Shown: piece by piece, positions 10,577 through 22,327 of the stretch
Layout: the number at the start of each line of letters is the position of its first letter
Position numbering within the stretch: the stretch's first letter is position 1
Source: Hsuehochloa calcarea
Taxonomy: Eukaryota; Streptophyta; Magnoliopsida; Poales; Poaceae
NCBI GenBank assembly: GCA_036346395.1
Contig: CM070604.1
Span: 51,663,503-51,727,502, forward strand
Reading direction: 5' to 3'
DNA: 64,000 bases
Translations under genes and position numbers: made by a program
Notes under the pieces: generated by a model
The model's input: the letters and a program-made list of their open reading frames with translations, nothing else
Database searches by the model: none
What the model was told of the DNA's origin: nothing

Positions 10577-13500
10577 TTACAAGATTACTCTGAAGGGGGA
10601 GAGCCTAGCTGCATTTCCTCCGCCACCTTTTACCAATCGCATTTCCTCAATCGCACGACTTGCCTCGATTCGTGACGATCGTCGGGCTTCAATTGGTTTA
10701 ACATTAAGGCGGGGGTCTTGAGCTTTAAGTTTCGCCAAAGCGTAACTTACTGCAGCTTCGACTGCTTCCCTTATTGATTCTGCTTGATTAGTCCTCAGAG
10801 TGGTCACCATTTCTTGCAATTTTCCGACTTGTTCCCCAATGGTACTTGTGTGAGCAGCTATGGTATCTTCTCGAGGAGTTTTCCCTCGAATGTAGCTCAT
10901 TAAGCACATTGATCGGAGAGTGATGTTGCCTTGAAGACTAGTCTTCATCGACTCCATCTCTTGTTGGGTACAAGTCGAAGCCTCGCGAAGCTTCTTGTTT
11001 TCGACCACTTGTTCTGAAAAGAATAATATCGGTCAAACAAAGATATACTTCTAGAGGAAGATAACACAAAGATAATTATAGGTAAAAGCTTTTCTTACCT
11101 ACTAATTGAGAATCCAATTTCTTGACCTCTTCTCGATGGGAAGCAATAGTTTCAGCATGCTTTTGCTCCCATGCTCGATGTCCTCTGCATTCATCTTAGC
11201 AATGCGACGGACTCATTGCGATTAAGGTCTTTGCTTGGATTTCACCTCGAGGCTTCTCAATTGGGCGACAATTTCGAACAAGAAATTGGCATTAGAAAAG
11301 GAAAATACTCAAAAAGAATAACAGTAAAGATTTACTTACACGTTAATCGAGTTCTAAAACTCTCGAGTTCTTGATCCTTATTCGCGGTAATGCGGGAAAA
11401 CTCCTGAATAACCAAAGATTTTTCTTGAACTTCGGTCTGGAGCTTCCGCATCTCTTTTTCTTTATCTGGAGAAGAAAGGAAGGTGGAGTAAAGGTTAAAG
11501 ATCAAAAGCGGTCTTAAGTTCGAACTTCTCGCTTATTTTTCCTGCAATCTTTTAGATGCAGAGACAGTCTCTCGAAGTCTATCCGAGAGAACTAATACTT
11601 CATTCCTTAGCCTCCTCGACTCCTCTTTTTCATAGTCGGTGAGTCATCTAAGGTCTTCGTATCACTGTTTAACCTACAAAAACAGGAACGAAGATAAACA
11701 TCAGCTAAATGGTTGTGAGTACTTCTACAACCACTGACCTAGTCGTAAGTTTTTCTGCGACTAAGATATGGTTGTAAGTCTTTCTACGACCACTACCTGG
11801 TCGTAAATAGTCGTAAGTTCTTTTCGATGATACTTAAATCATGAGTTTCTTCCATGACTATTCTCGTGAAACATTTTACGAGTATTTAAGTCAAAAACAA
11901 CTATGAATGATAAGTGACTTACCACCTCTCTGCCTCTGCGCAGAGTAGTTCTTTCTCTTGTCTTAGCTCTAAAAGTTGTCGATGATACTCACCGACAACA
12001 GCAATTTGCTCCAGAGCTTTCTGCAAAAAGAAAACAGTGAGAAGGGAAGGAAAGCCACATATATAAGTATTCTGAAGATACTTACATTCATAGTTGTTCT
12101 AGCAAAAATCGAATATACAAGGTCCGGTCTTTGCAACTTATCTATCCTCGCGACTTTGTCCCACCACACCTTCTCGAGCGCGTTGTCAAAAGTATTATCC
12201 GTATTGGGAATATCTTTGGGATGGGGACTCGGTCACGAGATTTGTGCGTAAGACCCTACGACGGAGGCAGGCCCAAAGAAGTCACCACAGAAGTTGAAAT
12301 TTTCTCCTTCTGGTTCTGTGATTTCTCTTTGGGTAGGGGAAGGAACGCCTCCTACGATTTCCTTCCCAGAGCGGTGCACAGGCTGGTCACCACCTTGACC
12401 AGAGGCTTCCACAGCTACCTCTGTTGTTTCTACGACTTCAGTAGTCGTAGCGGCCACCTCAACGATGAATACCGCTACCTCAAGAGTCGTGTTACGACTT
12501 CAGCAGATGTAGGAGACACTGCAGGAGTCTCGACTTCATCGCCACCGGGCCAAGGGTGATGCTTGACCACCTCCGTTGCTACCTCTCCGAGAGATGAAGG
12601 GATAGCAATGGACTTCTCACAAAGCATTCCCGGGTGAAGGAGTCGGACCAAATAAAGAAAAGCAAATCAAAGTTGTGAAAAGAAAAAGGTAAATGTCCTT
12701 CTTACACTTCAAGACATTTCACATACCTCTGCACCGGTCTTAACCAGAATTTTGGAGCAATCCTCCCAACGGAGGACCTCTTCTTCTCCACGACCACGTC
12801 CGTCGAGGTTCAACAATTGGCTCGGCACGACCACGCCCTGTCAGAGTTTGAACAGAACCGAGCTCGTTTCTCGATCTTTGGATGGACGAGATCGGTCTCG
12901 ACCATTCCGTAGCGACATCGCCCTCGCTTGCGGTGTGTCTTGATGCAAACATCGTCCTTCATAAAGACACAAAATCCTTCCGTTTTCCCTTTCAAGTTTC
13001 TTAATAAAACTAGGAGTGGCACCAATCGCGAAAGATTACGTGTCATAATAGAAGGGTACCTTAGCCTTGCGAGGTTTGCGCTTGAGAGGTTCAAGCGCTT
13101 CAACCTCCTCGGCCGGCCAGCTGCGGCCTCGGCCAGATACTACTACGGTGCCGCAGTCTTGTAGAGGTTTGGTCGAAAGACCGAACTCGAACTTGCTCCC
13201 CTTGCTCGGCAGATTTCACAAGTCGACGTCTCTTCGAGGAGGAGCCGAGTCTTTGTCTTCGACAACCCAAATACCAATAGTCATCGTAGCGACTTCTTCG
13301 TCGTCTGGCGATTTTCCATGCCTACTTTACGTAAAGCAAAACGAGAAAAGAAGAATCACTAATTAGTCGTAAGTTTTTTCTACGACTAGTACCAAGTCGT
13401 AAGTTTTTCTACGACTTTTTCTTGATTGTAAGATATTCTCGATCACCATTAGTCGTAAGTATCTTCTACGACTATAAAGTCCTAAAGAGAGAATCGATTT

Positions 13501-14536
13501 ACGATTACCTTTAGGCGCTCTATCCTTTCATCTGCGGACAAAACCGCAATGACTTGAGGAACCGCCCCTCGGAGTGGCGGGGACTTCTCACGATGAGTCG
13601 ACTGAGTCAACCTCACTGTGAAAGATCCTGTAAACAGATAAAAATATTAGACAAAGTTGAGAAAGACCAAGCGGAGAGTTAAGTCGACAATTGCTTACCC
13701 TCCTCGTAGTCTCTCGTGGGTCTCCTCTTCCCAGTACCTCCACATAGGAGATGCTCGTTTCTTGAGAGGACTAATTAGGCGTGTGATGAAATCTTTCACC
13801 ACATGCCATCCGGTCAGCCCTTCTTCCTTCAAGTCCTTAATGGCTTGAATATAAGGGCTAATCCGGTTGATATCTTCAGGGGTTGAGTCCCATGAAGATT
13901 TCTTTTCAGCAGCCTTCCCCACGAAAGAAAGGCTGTCTTCAGAGGTGACCTTCCAGGTGAACCACCTCTTCCTCCAGCTCGGCCACGAAGACCGGGTGAA
14001 ACTCTGAATGTACTCCTTCGACTTCGAGTCGTGGAGCTTCAGACCACAACTTCCGGCGATTCCGGTTTGTCGAGCCATCCCATAATAATATTGGAACAGC
14101 TCGAGATCCGCGGAATCCCTGTGTACACCTCGCATGCATACACGAACACACTCAACATGGTAATGGAATTGGGACCTAAATTCACTAGTTCCACCCCAAA
14201 GTGTTCGAGTACTCACAGAAGAAAGGGGTGGCGGTGCAATCGAAGGCCGCACTCACAATACGCTTGGAAGACGGGATTTGCCCATTTTCCCCGATGGCGA
14301 TCTTTGCCCGATAGCGGAATCCACTTCACGAGCCTTCTGCGATCTTCCGGCATCGACCAAGATCTTGATCTTAGCGCATCCATCTCCGATTCCTCCCATT
14401 CGAAACTCTCTTGGCCATTTCGCTCGAAGCAAAGTTTTTTTGATTGGGTTGGCGGCGAGAAGATGAAACCTAGTCGAAGACGGAGAAAGCAAGAGCTCAA
14501 GAACAATGGAGTGATTTGGGGAAAAGTAAAATCCAA
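10577..14536 (-). CDS. Antisense multi-exon gene inside the Tat element (PF04195-like)
   Basis: A gene on the minus strand between pol and the 3' LTR, with canonical splice sites. Supported exons include 14536-13699, 13627-13509, about 12700-12086, 12020-11923, about 11673-11540, 11465-11340, one ending at 11099, and 11013-10577; donors read GTAAG/GTAAT and acceptors end CAG or TAG. The first exon has the pattern of the 'putative gypsy type transposon' domain (WIPLSGKDR, CGLRL.HPFLL, FQYYYGMARQTG), with a shift near 14215. Later exons encode acidic or basic linkers and then long coiled coil (DKEKEMRKLQTEVQEK; LEQIAVVGEYHRQLLELRQE). The last exon ends near 10577. Its role is unknown. Antisense extra frames of this kind are described in Tat elements. 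Internal shifts mean I cannot give one clean protein; the start at 14536 is provisional. Confidence 0.7.
11700..11830. repeat. Palindromic gtcgta..tacgac units in an antisense-gene intron
   Basis: Four imperfect copies of the LTR 29-bp unit (ggttgtgag, tagtcgtaag, tggttgtaag, agtcgtaag). They lie between the exon ending near 11673 and the one starting at 11923, so they are intronic on the minus strand. Confidence 0.75.
13360..13480. repeat. Palindromic gtcgta..tacgac units in a second intron
   Basis: Three clear units and one decayed unit between an exon ending near 13340 and the donor at 13503-13508. The unit design is the same as in the LTRs (tagtcgtaag, 5-8 bases, ctacgact). Confidence 0.75.
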
Positions 14537-14834
14537 GTCTACCTCTGGTAAGTTTTTATAACAAGACGATCTCCGCCGCTTGGAAACCGGGCTCCGGCTA
14601 TAGGTCTATGATAGATGGTTGTACCGCCGGAACCGCTTCATCGGACAAGTCTATGAGAGACGGTTGCAATTCTCCGATGGTCCGTTCGAGAAAAAGTAGG
14701 TACGTATTGTCACCTCCAAGCAAAATTACATTCTTGACCAAGTCTTTCTAGTCGAAGGAAGTATCAATCGGAAGAGCTTTTTCTCCGATTCCCTACCACG
14801 ACCACCGAGACGGTCATAGGGTTTTCTATGACTT

Positions 14835-14960
14835 TTGATAGTCGTAAGCAACCTTCCCGATAAAGCAAATTCTGGTCAAAGCAACACTCAAATGTCGAAG
14901 AGTTTTTCCTTCGACTATCATTCTACGACATTCTCATGGTCGTAAGTCCATTTACGAAAC
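14835..14960. repeat. Scattered palindromic units upstream of the antisense gene
   Basis: Further gtcgtaag words at about 14840 and 14938, with partial partners, lie between the antisense first exon and the 3' LTR, where a promoter for the antisense gene would be. Confidence 0.5.
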
Positions 14961-14987
14961 CTTTATCAAGTAAGTTACTTTCACTTG

Positions 14988-15003
14988 AAGCTGGGGGGCT
15001 AGA
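14988..15003 (+). other. Polypurine tract of the Tat element
   Basis: aagctggggggctaga lies immediately before the 3' LTR start at 15004. A G-rich tract here is where plus-strand DNA synthesis is primed. It is short and interrupted by pyrimidines, as in several plant gypsy elements. Confidence 0.65.
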
Positions 15004-15770
15004 TGACGAGGATCTAATAATCCTCATTTTTATCTTTTATCTATAATTCTTATTATGGGTAAATATGATGTCACATAGTCCCCAGAGGTACCCCTTATCT
15101 AAAAGGGAGAAGTCCAATAAGTGGTTGTAAGTCTTGCTACGACTATATCATGGTCGTAAGTCTTTCTACGACCACTACATAGTCGTAAGTCCTTCTACGA
15201 CTGCTACCTAGTCGTAAGTTCTTCTACGACTGCTACCTAGTCGTAAGTTCTTCTACGACCAGGTAAACTACGACCACCTTATAATCAAACCTACAGGCGA
15301 GTGGGTCCAATTGATTAAGGAATCCGAACGGTCTGCACGCACTATTATTCCGCTTATTAATGGTGCGTAATTACCCCATTATCTCCGGAAGATAATTGCG
15401 GACGCGTGAAGAAGCCGAGGCGCCGTAATTCTCGCCATCATCGCGCCAAGCATTGGATTAATCGGTAGCATCTCCGCGAGGCAAAACGGCTACTTCTTCA
15501 CGACTATATAAGGGCATCGATCAGAGAGATAGGGGCAGGGCGAACAAGGGCCAGTCAAGTAGAAACACAAGTGCTATTCTCTGTAATAGTCTTAGTCTTT
15601 TACTTGATCATCAAGAATACCATACACACAGGATTAGGGTTATTATTCTCTCCGGAGAAGGCCTGAACCTGTCTAAACATCCCGTGTCAATCCACTCTGC
15701 GTGATCTTATCTCTAGGAGACCCCCCGAATCAAACAATCTTTACGTAAGATCGGTTCTAATACACCGACA
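15004..15770 (+). repeat. 3' LTR of the Tat element
   Basis: 767 bp, from tgacgagg to caccgaca, with canonical TG..CA ends. It carries the five 29-bp palindromic units (15123-15270) and the TATA box (15505-15512). It differs from the 5' LTR mainly by small indels at CAG/CTG sites, where this copy usually keeps the triplet. Confidence 0.9.
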
Positions 15771-15775
15771 GACGT

Positions 15776-16436
15776 GTTAATATTTTATTTCCAAGTTGGT
15801 ATTTGACCACCTTAAGATTTAACATATATTTGCATAAATAATTAAAGCATGCAATTCGGTATTTTAAGATAATATAATTTGCATAAAATGTAGGCTCAAA
15901 ATGATCAAAATATTCACTCACTTGGATTAGAGGTGAGAGAGTCTTGAAAGTCTTGTGCTTGATTAAACTGGAGATCTCCCGCTTCTCCGAACTCTACTCG
16001 GACGAATATGCCAAAAAAAAGAATAAACAAACAAAGAGAATAAATAAATACACAAGAAATAGCAAATGAACTCTAAATTAAACAAGACCACTGCCACTAG
16101 TAAGATCTTAGATTTAGATAAATTTAGAAACAAAATTCGCTGAATTCAGAGTTATAACGGAGGAGAACAGGACTCCCGAAGTTCAGGTGTTGAAATAAAT
16201 CAGGAAAAAAGGAGAGAGGATCGTTGCACCACACAGTACACGGACCAAGTCCATACGCATGGGTCCACAGGCGATGGCGACCGGGGTGGTCCAGCGGCAC
16301 TCTGAGCTGGAGCAAGGGGGCATGAGCAAGAACACAACGCGGGGATCTCACCGAGACCAGAGAGGGGCCAAAGGAGGTCGGTGCACAGCGAACGACAGGG
16401 AAGAAGGTTGCGGATCATAGGCAACCTTTTATTCTA
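15776..16436 (+). mobile_element. Continuation of the split gypsy LTR-like block
   Basis: From the TSD onward the sequence aligns with about 19830-19980 (shared aattaaagcatgcaa, tttgcataaaatgtagg and aatgatcaaa words), continuing the block interrupted at 2763. After about 15960 similarity to the right block fades. The rest, up to the chromovirus pol, has no recognisable gene and includes GC-richer DNA at 16200-16400. Confidence 0.6.
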
Positions 16437-18225
16437 TAAGCTTATGCTAGTGGATACAGTATTGGGGCAGTGTTGATGCAGAATAAAAAAAACCATTGCA
16501 TTTATGAGCAATACATTAGGGCCTAGAGCAGCTGCGTTCTTAACTTATGAAAAGGAGGCTTTAGCTATCATTGAAGCACTCAAGAAGTGGAAGCACTATT
16601 TTGCTGTATCCACCTTGATTATAAGGACAGATCAGTAAATTTTGAGGTATATTGAGGAACAAAATTTACTAAGGGAATTCAACATAAGTTATTAGTTAAA
16701 CTACTAGGATACAATTATAGAGTGGAATACAAAAGAGGACAAGAGAATAGGGCTGGTGATGCCCTATCCAGATGTGTCAATAGGGAACAATTAGGAGTCA
16801 TCTCTGCTGTTGTGCCAGTGTGGATCAATGAAATCATAACCAGCTATGATCACAATGAATTCTGTAGAGAGTTGATCACTAAGTTGAGTATAGATCCAAA
16901 TGCTGAGCACAACTATACATTGAAGGGAGGCATTCTGAGATACAAGAACAAAGTGGTAGTTGGAACAAATTCTGCGTTAAGGGTGCAATTAATTATGTCA
17001 TGTCATGATTTAGCCCTAGGGGGTCATTCGGGAGAAAGAGCTACATATCAGAGAATGAAACTCATATTTCATTAGAAAGGGATGAAGCAAGTTGTTACTC
17101 AGTTTGTTAAAGAATGTCCTACATGTCAAAAGAACAAGTCTGAGCATACTCCTTATCCAGGTTTACTACAACCCCTTCATGTTCCTGACAGAGCATGGAC
17201 TCATATATCAATGGATTTCATTGAAGGCTTGCCAAGATCTGAAGGAAAAGAGGTAATTCTGGTAGTGGTGGATAGGTTTACTAAGTACTCTCGTTTTATT
17301 CCCATGAGTAACCCTTTCACATTCCAACAAGTAGCACACAAGTTCCTAGACAATGTGTACAAGCTTCATGGTTTACCAACGGTGATCATTTCAGATGGAT
17401 AGAGTATTCACCAGCCATCTCTGGCAGGAGCTATTCAAGTTAGTGGGGGTTAAATTGAGGCTTAGCACTACATACCACCCCCCAAACCGATGGACAGACC
17501 GAGAGGGTAAATCATTGTCTCGAATGCTATCTAAGATGCATGACATTTGCTAGCCTGAGGAAGTGAAAAAATTAGTTAACGTTAGCTGAATGGTGGTATA
17601 ACACTAGTTACCATACTAGTTTGGAAATGACCCCGTTCCAAGCTCTTTATGGTTTTTCTCCTCCCATGTTTACCGAAGTAATCTTACCGGATTCTGCAAA
17701 TGAAGTATTGAGAGGATTGATGCAGAGAAAACAACCAGAAACCCAAGTTATTAAAGAAAACCTGATCAGGGCTCAAGAGAGGATTAGTAAGTATGCTAAC
17801 CAGAAGAGAAAGCGGAGGGAGTTTGCAGATGGTGATATGGTTTATCTTAAAATCCAACCGTATCGACACACTTCTCTCAGTCTACACAAGTCCCTGAAAC
17901 TACACCCTAAGTTCTATGGTCCCTTTCGGGTGTTAGAGAGGATAAAAAAGTGGCTTATAAACTACTCTTGCCTTAGGGGTGTCAATTGCATCCGGTGTTC
18001 CATGTGAGTCAGCTCGAAAAACACATAGGACCTAAAGTGATTTCCAGTCCGGAACTTCCCCTGGTTGACAGCGAAGGAAATATAAAGGTGTATCCAACAG
18101 CAATTTTGGAAAGGAGGATGGTGCCTAGAACAATGAACCAGTTATGCAATGGTGATTCATTGGACTAATCTACCTGTGGAGGCTGCTACTTGGGAGGACG
18201 CAGATCTTTCCAGGGTTCCATTCTG
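16437..18225 (+). pseudogene. 5'-truncated chromovirus pol (RNase H, integrase, chromodomain)
   Basis: Pol begins inside RNase H (ASGYSIGAVLMQ near 16445; LTYEKEALAIIEALKKW near 16536). It continues through the integrase HHCC zinc finger (GGHSGERATYQRM at about 17020, CPTCQKNK at about 17116) and the DDE core (SMDFIEGLP near 17209, VIISDG at 17385). A TDGQTERV-type segment lies near 17485, shifted in frame. A C-terminal chromodomain follows near 18150-18200 (LPVEAATWED). The chromodomain marks a chromovirus, probably Tekay/Del type. Gag, PR and RT are missing. A TGG-to-TAG change at 17075 and frameshifts after 17400 and near 18145 inactivate it. The LTR-like block follows directly. Confidence 0.8.
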
Positions 18226-21201
18226 TCAGACCCGGATTTTCTAATCCCGGATCCTCTGCGAATAACTGTGCTATTCCCTGGATCAGTAGATAGCACTCAC
18301 AGATACATCACTGAATCATTTCATACAATGGCGTAAAACCATACCATTCATTAATTTAACACATCAGAGTTTACATAGACCGCATCGGGTCAAGTTTTAC
18401 AATAAGGGCCGAACAGGCCAAACAATTACATCACAAAGTAGCGGAAGCGACAACGGAAGCAAAAAGGGTGAGAGCACATCTCTCCACAGGCAAGTGACTG
18501 GGGAAACCTGTGTACATCCGATATTACCCTAAAACTCAGATAATATAGGACGCACCTAAGTACCAGCGGAGTCAGCTAGACTGGGGCGAGACTAGAACAA
18601 CTATAGACTAAACTACGCTTCAAGAACTCCTGGGTCTTCAGACATCTGGATCCTCGTAGTAATCGAACTCTCTAAAATTTCCTGCTTCTGAGGGTTTGGG
18701 GGAAAGAGCGAGAATGAGCACAACTACCGTGCTCGCGAGCCAACACACAGTATGCAATAGTATACATGCAAGGCTTAACAAGGATGGCTCAGGTTCTTTT
18801 ATTTGCTAAAGCAACATTTTCAATTATCATAATTACAAAGTCCTATGACTTAGCATTTTAAACAGATTGCATTTTCATTTAAAGAGATAAGTGCAATATT
18901 AAATAACAGCGAAGGTTACCTCCACCTTATGCTTAATTTTGATAACGGTTACGTCCACCGATTATCAACACTGGATAAGGCTACCCAGGAAAATTCAAAA
19001 CAAGGGCTAGATGAACCCAACACATTTCCATTCCACCCACAAAGATTTTTGAAATAGAACTAACTCAGGTTAAGTTCCCATGTCTGCCTTTGACCGAAGG
19101 CGCGGCTGTTTAAACAGTTTAGACTCTGTAGAGGTTGTACACTGTACCCACAAGAGATAATCATACTCGTTACTCCACATGATTCCTTAGTCATGTAGTT
19201 GAGCGATCGTCACAAGAACGCTTTCAAACTACCTTGCCCTTCCGTCATCTCACCCCTATGGCCAATTCCATAAGTTGTGCGGGATGCTTACCACAACGAC
19301 TAGCAAAGCCGCCCCGCCACAATGACTAGCGCAATGATAACTTCACCTTTTCGTGTCCCATTCAAGCCAACGCCGCCCCGCCGCTTGCACACTTCTAACA
19401 CCGGTTGTGGGATGACATTCGTGGTTCAATAGTATTACTAGGCCAAGTTGCACTTTGCAGACTTGCGGTTGTACTTGTTTTACACAGGAGGTCATGACAA
19501 GATTAAGTCCTTAATTCATCTGAACGGTTCATACCACATACCAACCATTCTCGTATACGTCCGCACCCACCATTCTTTCCATCCGTCCAGATGTGGTACT
19601 AGCAAGTTGTTTAGGGTTTTGGGAAGGAAAACCAATTAACGCAACACATCATCATCTACATCCAATGACTGCCCAAAATTATTTTTCATGTTTAAAGGAT
19701 GATGATCGGGACATTTATTGTCCGGTATTTAACAAGACTAGCATGTCGCTTAAGTACAACCTATACTAGTATTACCATATATTTACTAGGGTGACAAGGA
19801 ATACTGGATTCAATTATCAAAGGATGGCTTAATAAGTAATTAATCAACAAATGAGTATTTAACTACCTTCAGCTTTAACATATCATTGTTTACAAAATTA
19901 AAGCATGCAACTTTGCTATTTTAAATAAACATAGTTTGCATAAAATGTAGGTTCGTAATGATCAAAGTATTGACTACTTTGGTCGATTATTGCGGCCTTG
20001 ATCTTACTCAGGGCCTTCTCTGCCAGGGGTTTTGGAATTCCGGATCTTCGTCTTTATCCAAATCTTGATCCTGCTTGAGTCGCTGCTTCTTCTGGACTTC
20101 GATTCCTAATTACGCGATACAAGCAAGAACAACAAATAAATCCAAAGAACTTCCAGAAGACCAAATATAAACAAAGCACTATAAATAAGTTTTGCGAGGA
20201 ACGAGCTGAAGAGACGAGATTCAGCGAGGCGGAAATGTTTGCCGAGGTCAAACGATTAGCTGAGTACACGAGACAAGGGTGGAGATACTCAGCCGAGGGA
20301 AAACAAGTCGAATGAACTATCGCAGGGATACTTCACTTTGGATACCGCTGAACGGGCAAGATTAGGATACCGGATAACTTAACAAGACCGTAAATCATTT
20401 TATTAAAGACGACTTTTGAACAGGGATAAAAAGGGAATAAATAATATTTTAGACCAAAGAATACTGGATAGGATTACCAGATTATTAATTAGGTTTTCAA
20501 AGTAAGCTATCGAGATTAACAGGTTAATCCCGAATAGCCTTCTAAAATATTTTAAGAAAATACCAGTTTATTGTAAAGCATTTTACACAACACCGGAAAT
20601 TTGAATAAATATGTTTTAACAAAATAGACATGATTGCGGACACGATTACGAAGGTCATTTGCATAACTTCGATTTCCCGAGATTTTGCAAATTACGTTCT
20701 TAATCGATAACTCTCAACTAAACTCGAAATGGATAATGCTACTAGTACTTGTCAAGCGACGAGTTAACCACTAACAACGGTTAATCGATTCAACGCAAGT
20801 CGTAGTACAATCACGAAGAATAAATATTTTGGAAATATTTTCGCTAAAATGGAAAACTACTAGCCGACCGATTAATACAAAACGATACAAACACAAATCG
20901 CCATACAAACATAAACATTATACAACATCTTCTCATACACAAAACATCATTTACCAAAAACTAAACTATCGCTCCACGACTACCCTGCACACATACACAA
21001 AATATACGCAATAGCGACATACAAATCTCAATACACAAATCTTCAATACCGATTTTCCAAAAGCCAACTTTACGACGATTCAAAAGCATACACAATACTA
21101 CACTGCATACACACAAATATTCATACATACACAAATGCAAAACACAAGAACAAATGTCTGCTTGCTCCAATGTTGCTTTGCCCACTCTCATCGCTCCACC
21201 G

Positions 21202-21232
<31 letters not shown>

Positions 21233-22127
21233 CAGAGAGCAGAGAGCAGAGAGAGAGAGAGAGAGAGCTGTGTGGCCGGGCGGCTCAGCGGCGGCGGCAC
21301 GGAGGGCGCGGGCGGGAGAGGGAGAAGAGAGAAGGCGACGGGGAGGCTCACCGAGAGTCGGCCGAGGCGGGAGTGGTGGAGGCGGCCGCCGCGGAGCGGA
21401 GGGAGGCGCGTGTAGGAGGAAGGCGCTGGGGCGGCAACGCAGCGGGAAGGCGAGCCGAGGCGGAGGAAGGGGGCTTGGGAGGAGCCGGCGAGCTCCGGTG
21501 GCGGCGAGGTTAGGGCGAGACGCGCGAGGGAGGGAGAAGGTGGCGGGGGACACCAAGAAGGGGGCGAAGAGGGAAGAAGAAGGCGGCTCGGCCCTTTATG
21601 GCCGGGAGAGGAGGAGGGAGAGAAAGCCGGCGGCGGGCGGAGGAGAGAGAAAGCCGTGCGGCGCGGGATAAGATCAGGCGCACGTGGGGTGGCGCGGACG
21701 GCGCGGAGGTGGGTCGGCGCGGCGGTGCGGTCGAAGTCGGCGGAGCGCCCGAGGCGTGGGAGGAGAGAGGGGGGGTCCGGGCGAGGAGACGAGGAAGCGG
21801 CGGCGCGCTGTCGGGAAGAAAAGGGGAGGGGGAGAAGCGGCGCGTGCGGGAGAAGGAAAGGGGTAGGGGAGAGAGAGAGAAGAGAGGCCGGGGGCGGCGT
21901 GGGCCGGCTGGGGGAAAAATGGCCGGGCCGGCTCGGGCCGACTGGGCTGGAAGAGAAAGAATGGGCCGGGAGAAACCGGCCCAAAAGAAAAAGGAGAAAG
22001 AAGAAGAAAAAAAAAATGGGTTTTGAATTTGAAATTTGAAATCACAGTTTCGATTTTTGAAGCTTTTGGATTTTTGATAAATCAAATTTTGATTTTGAAA
22101 TCTCAATAGCAAAAACAGGATGTTACA
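18226..22127 (+). repeat. Long LTR-like block downstream of the chromovirus pol
   Basis: It begins tgtcagacccgg directly after the chromodomain and ends aggatgttaca, so it has TG..CA ends over 3.9 kb. It pairs with the left block (1247-2763 plus 15776-about 15960). The last kilobase is GC-rich (21280-21990) with a GA microsatellite, then AT-rich. Multi-kilobase LTRs are known in Tekay-type chromoviruses. I see no clear polypurine tract before 18226 and no matching TSD, so the exact boundaries are tentative. Long Pro/Ser/Arg-rich frames in the GC-rich part are compositional. Confidence 0.6.
21203..21269. repeat. (GA)n microsatellite
   Basis: An almost pure run of ag repeats, interrupted by agc units, inside the GC-rich end of the long LTR-like block. 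Confidence 0.9.
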
Positions 22128-22177
22128 CATTCTTGAGACAAGAATATTTTGAAGGGGAATGAATTGTCAAGAGCTGA

Positions 22178-22327
22178 AGAAGAAAAGAAGCTCCTGAGTG
22201 GAAGTCTGTGATGACGAAGGAACGACACCTATTTCAATTGCTGAAATATTATGAAGATCCAGTAGACGGAAAGCATGGCCGTAAAAGCTGGCAATACACT
22301 GTTGCTCGTTTAGTAAATGTACCTTAA
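22178..22327 (+). pseudogene. Short gene-like 3' fragment, unrecognised
   Basis: After a TGA at 22175 one frame stays open for about 49 codons to a TAA at 22325-22327. It contains KYYEDPVDGKHGRKSWQYTV, whose charged and aromatic mix looks like real protein rather than chance. An internal ATG at 22211 would give 38 residues. It begins only 50 bases beyond the LTR-like end, so it may be the tail of a gene or transposon protein cut by that insertion. I do not recognise the family. Confidence 0.35.

Larger units (their letters stand above)
2769..15770 (+). mobile_element. Full-length Tat-lineage Ty3/gypsy retrotransposon
   Basis: A 13-kb element with LTRs starting tgacgagg, a 5-bp TSD, a PBS-like site after the 5' LTR, a purine-rich tract before the 3' LTR, and coding order gag, PR, RT, RNase H, IN. 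A long antisense spliced gene sits between pol and the 3' LTR. Large size, absence of a chromodomain and an extra frame downstream of pol are known for the Tat/Grande/RIRE2 group; lineage is assigned on that basis. The LTRs are very alike apart from small indels, which suggests a fairly recent insertion. Most pol frames are split by single-base shifts, many at sites where CAG or CTG would be expected, so some breaks may be sequence errors (see findings). Confidence 0.85.

Noticed and set aside
14031..14561. 176-codon plus-strand frame
   Set aside because: It lies opposite the first exon of the antisense gene, which has recognisable family motifs and splice sites. The plus-strand frame has none.
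18226..22127. Minus-strand reading of the long LTR-like block (starting tgtaacatcc)
   Set aside because: Its ends would also suit the opposite orientation, but the pol with chromodomain directly upstream is plus-strand and its end abuts 18226, which fits a 3' LTR on the plus strand.
21121..22130. Long frames (up to 287 codons) on both strands of the GC-rich end of the long LTR-like block
   Set aside because: They are Pro/Ser-rich on one strand and Arg/Gly/Glu-rich on the other, which is the expected result of GC-rich, GA-rich DNA without stops. They overlap in all frames and have no motif.
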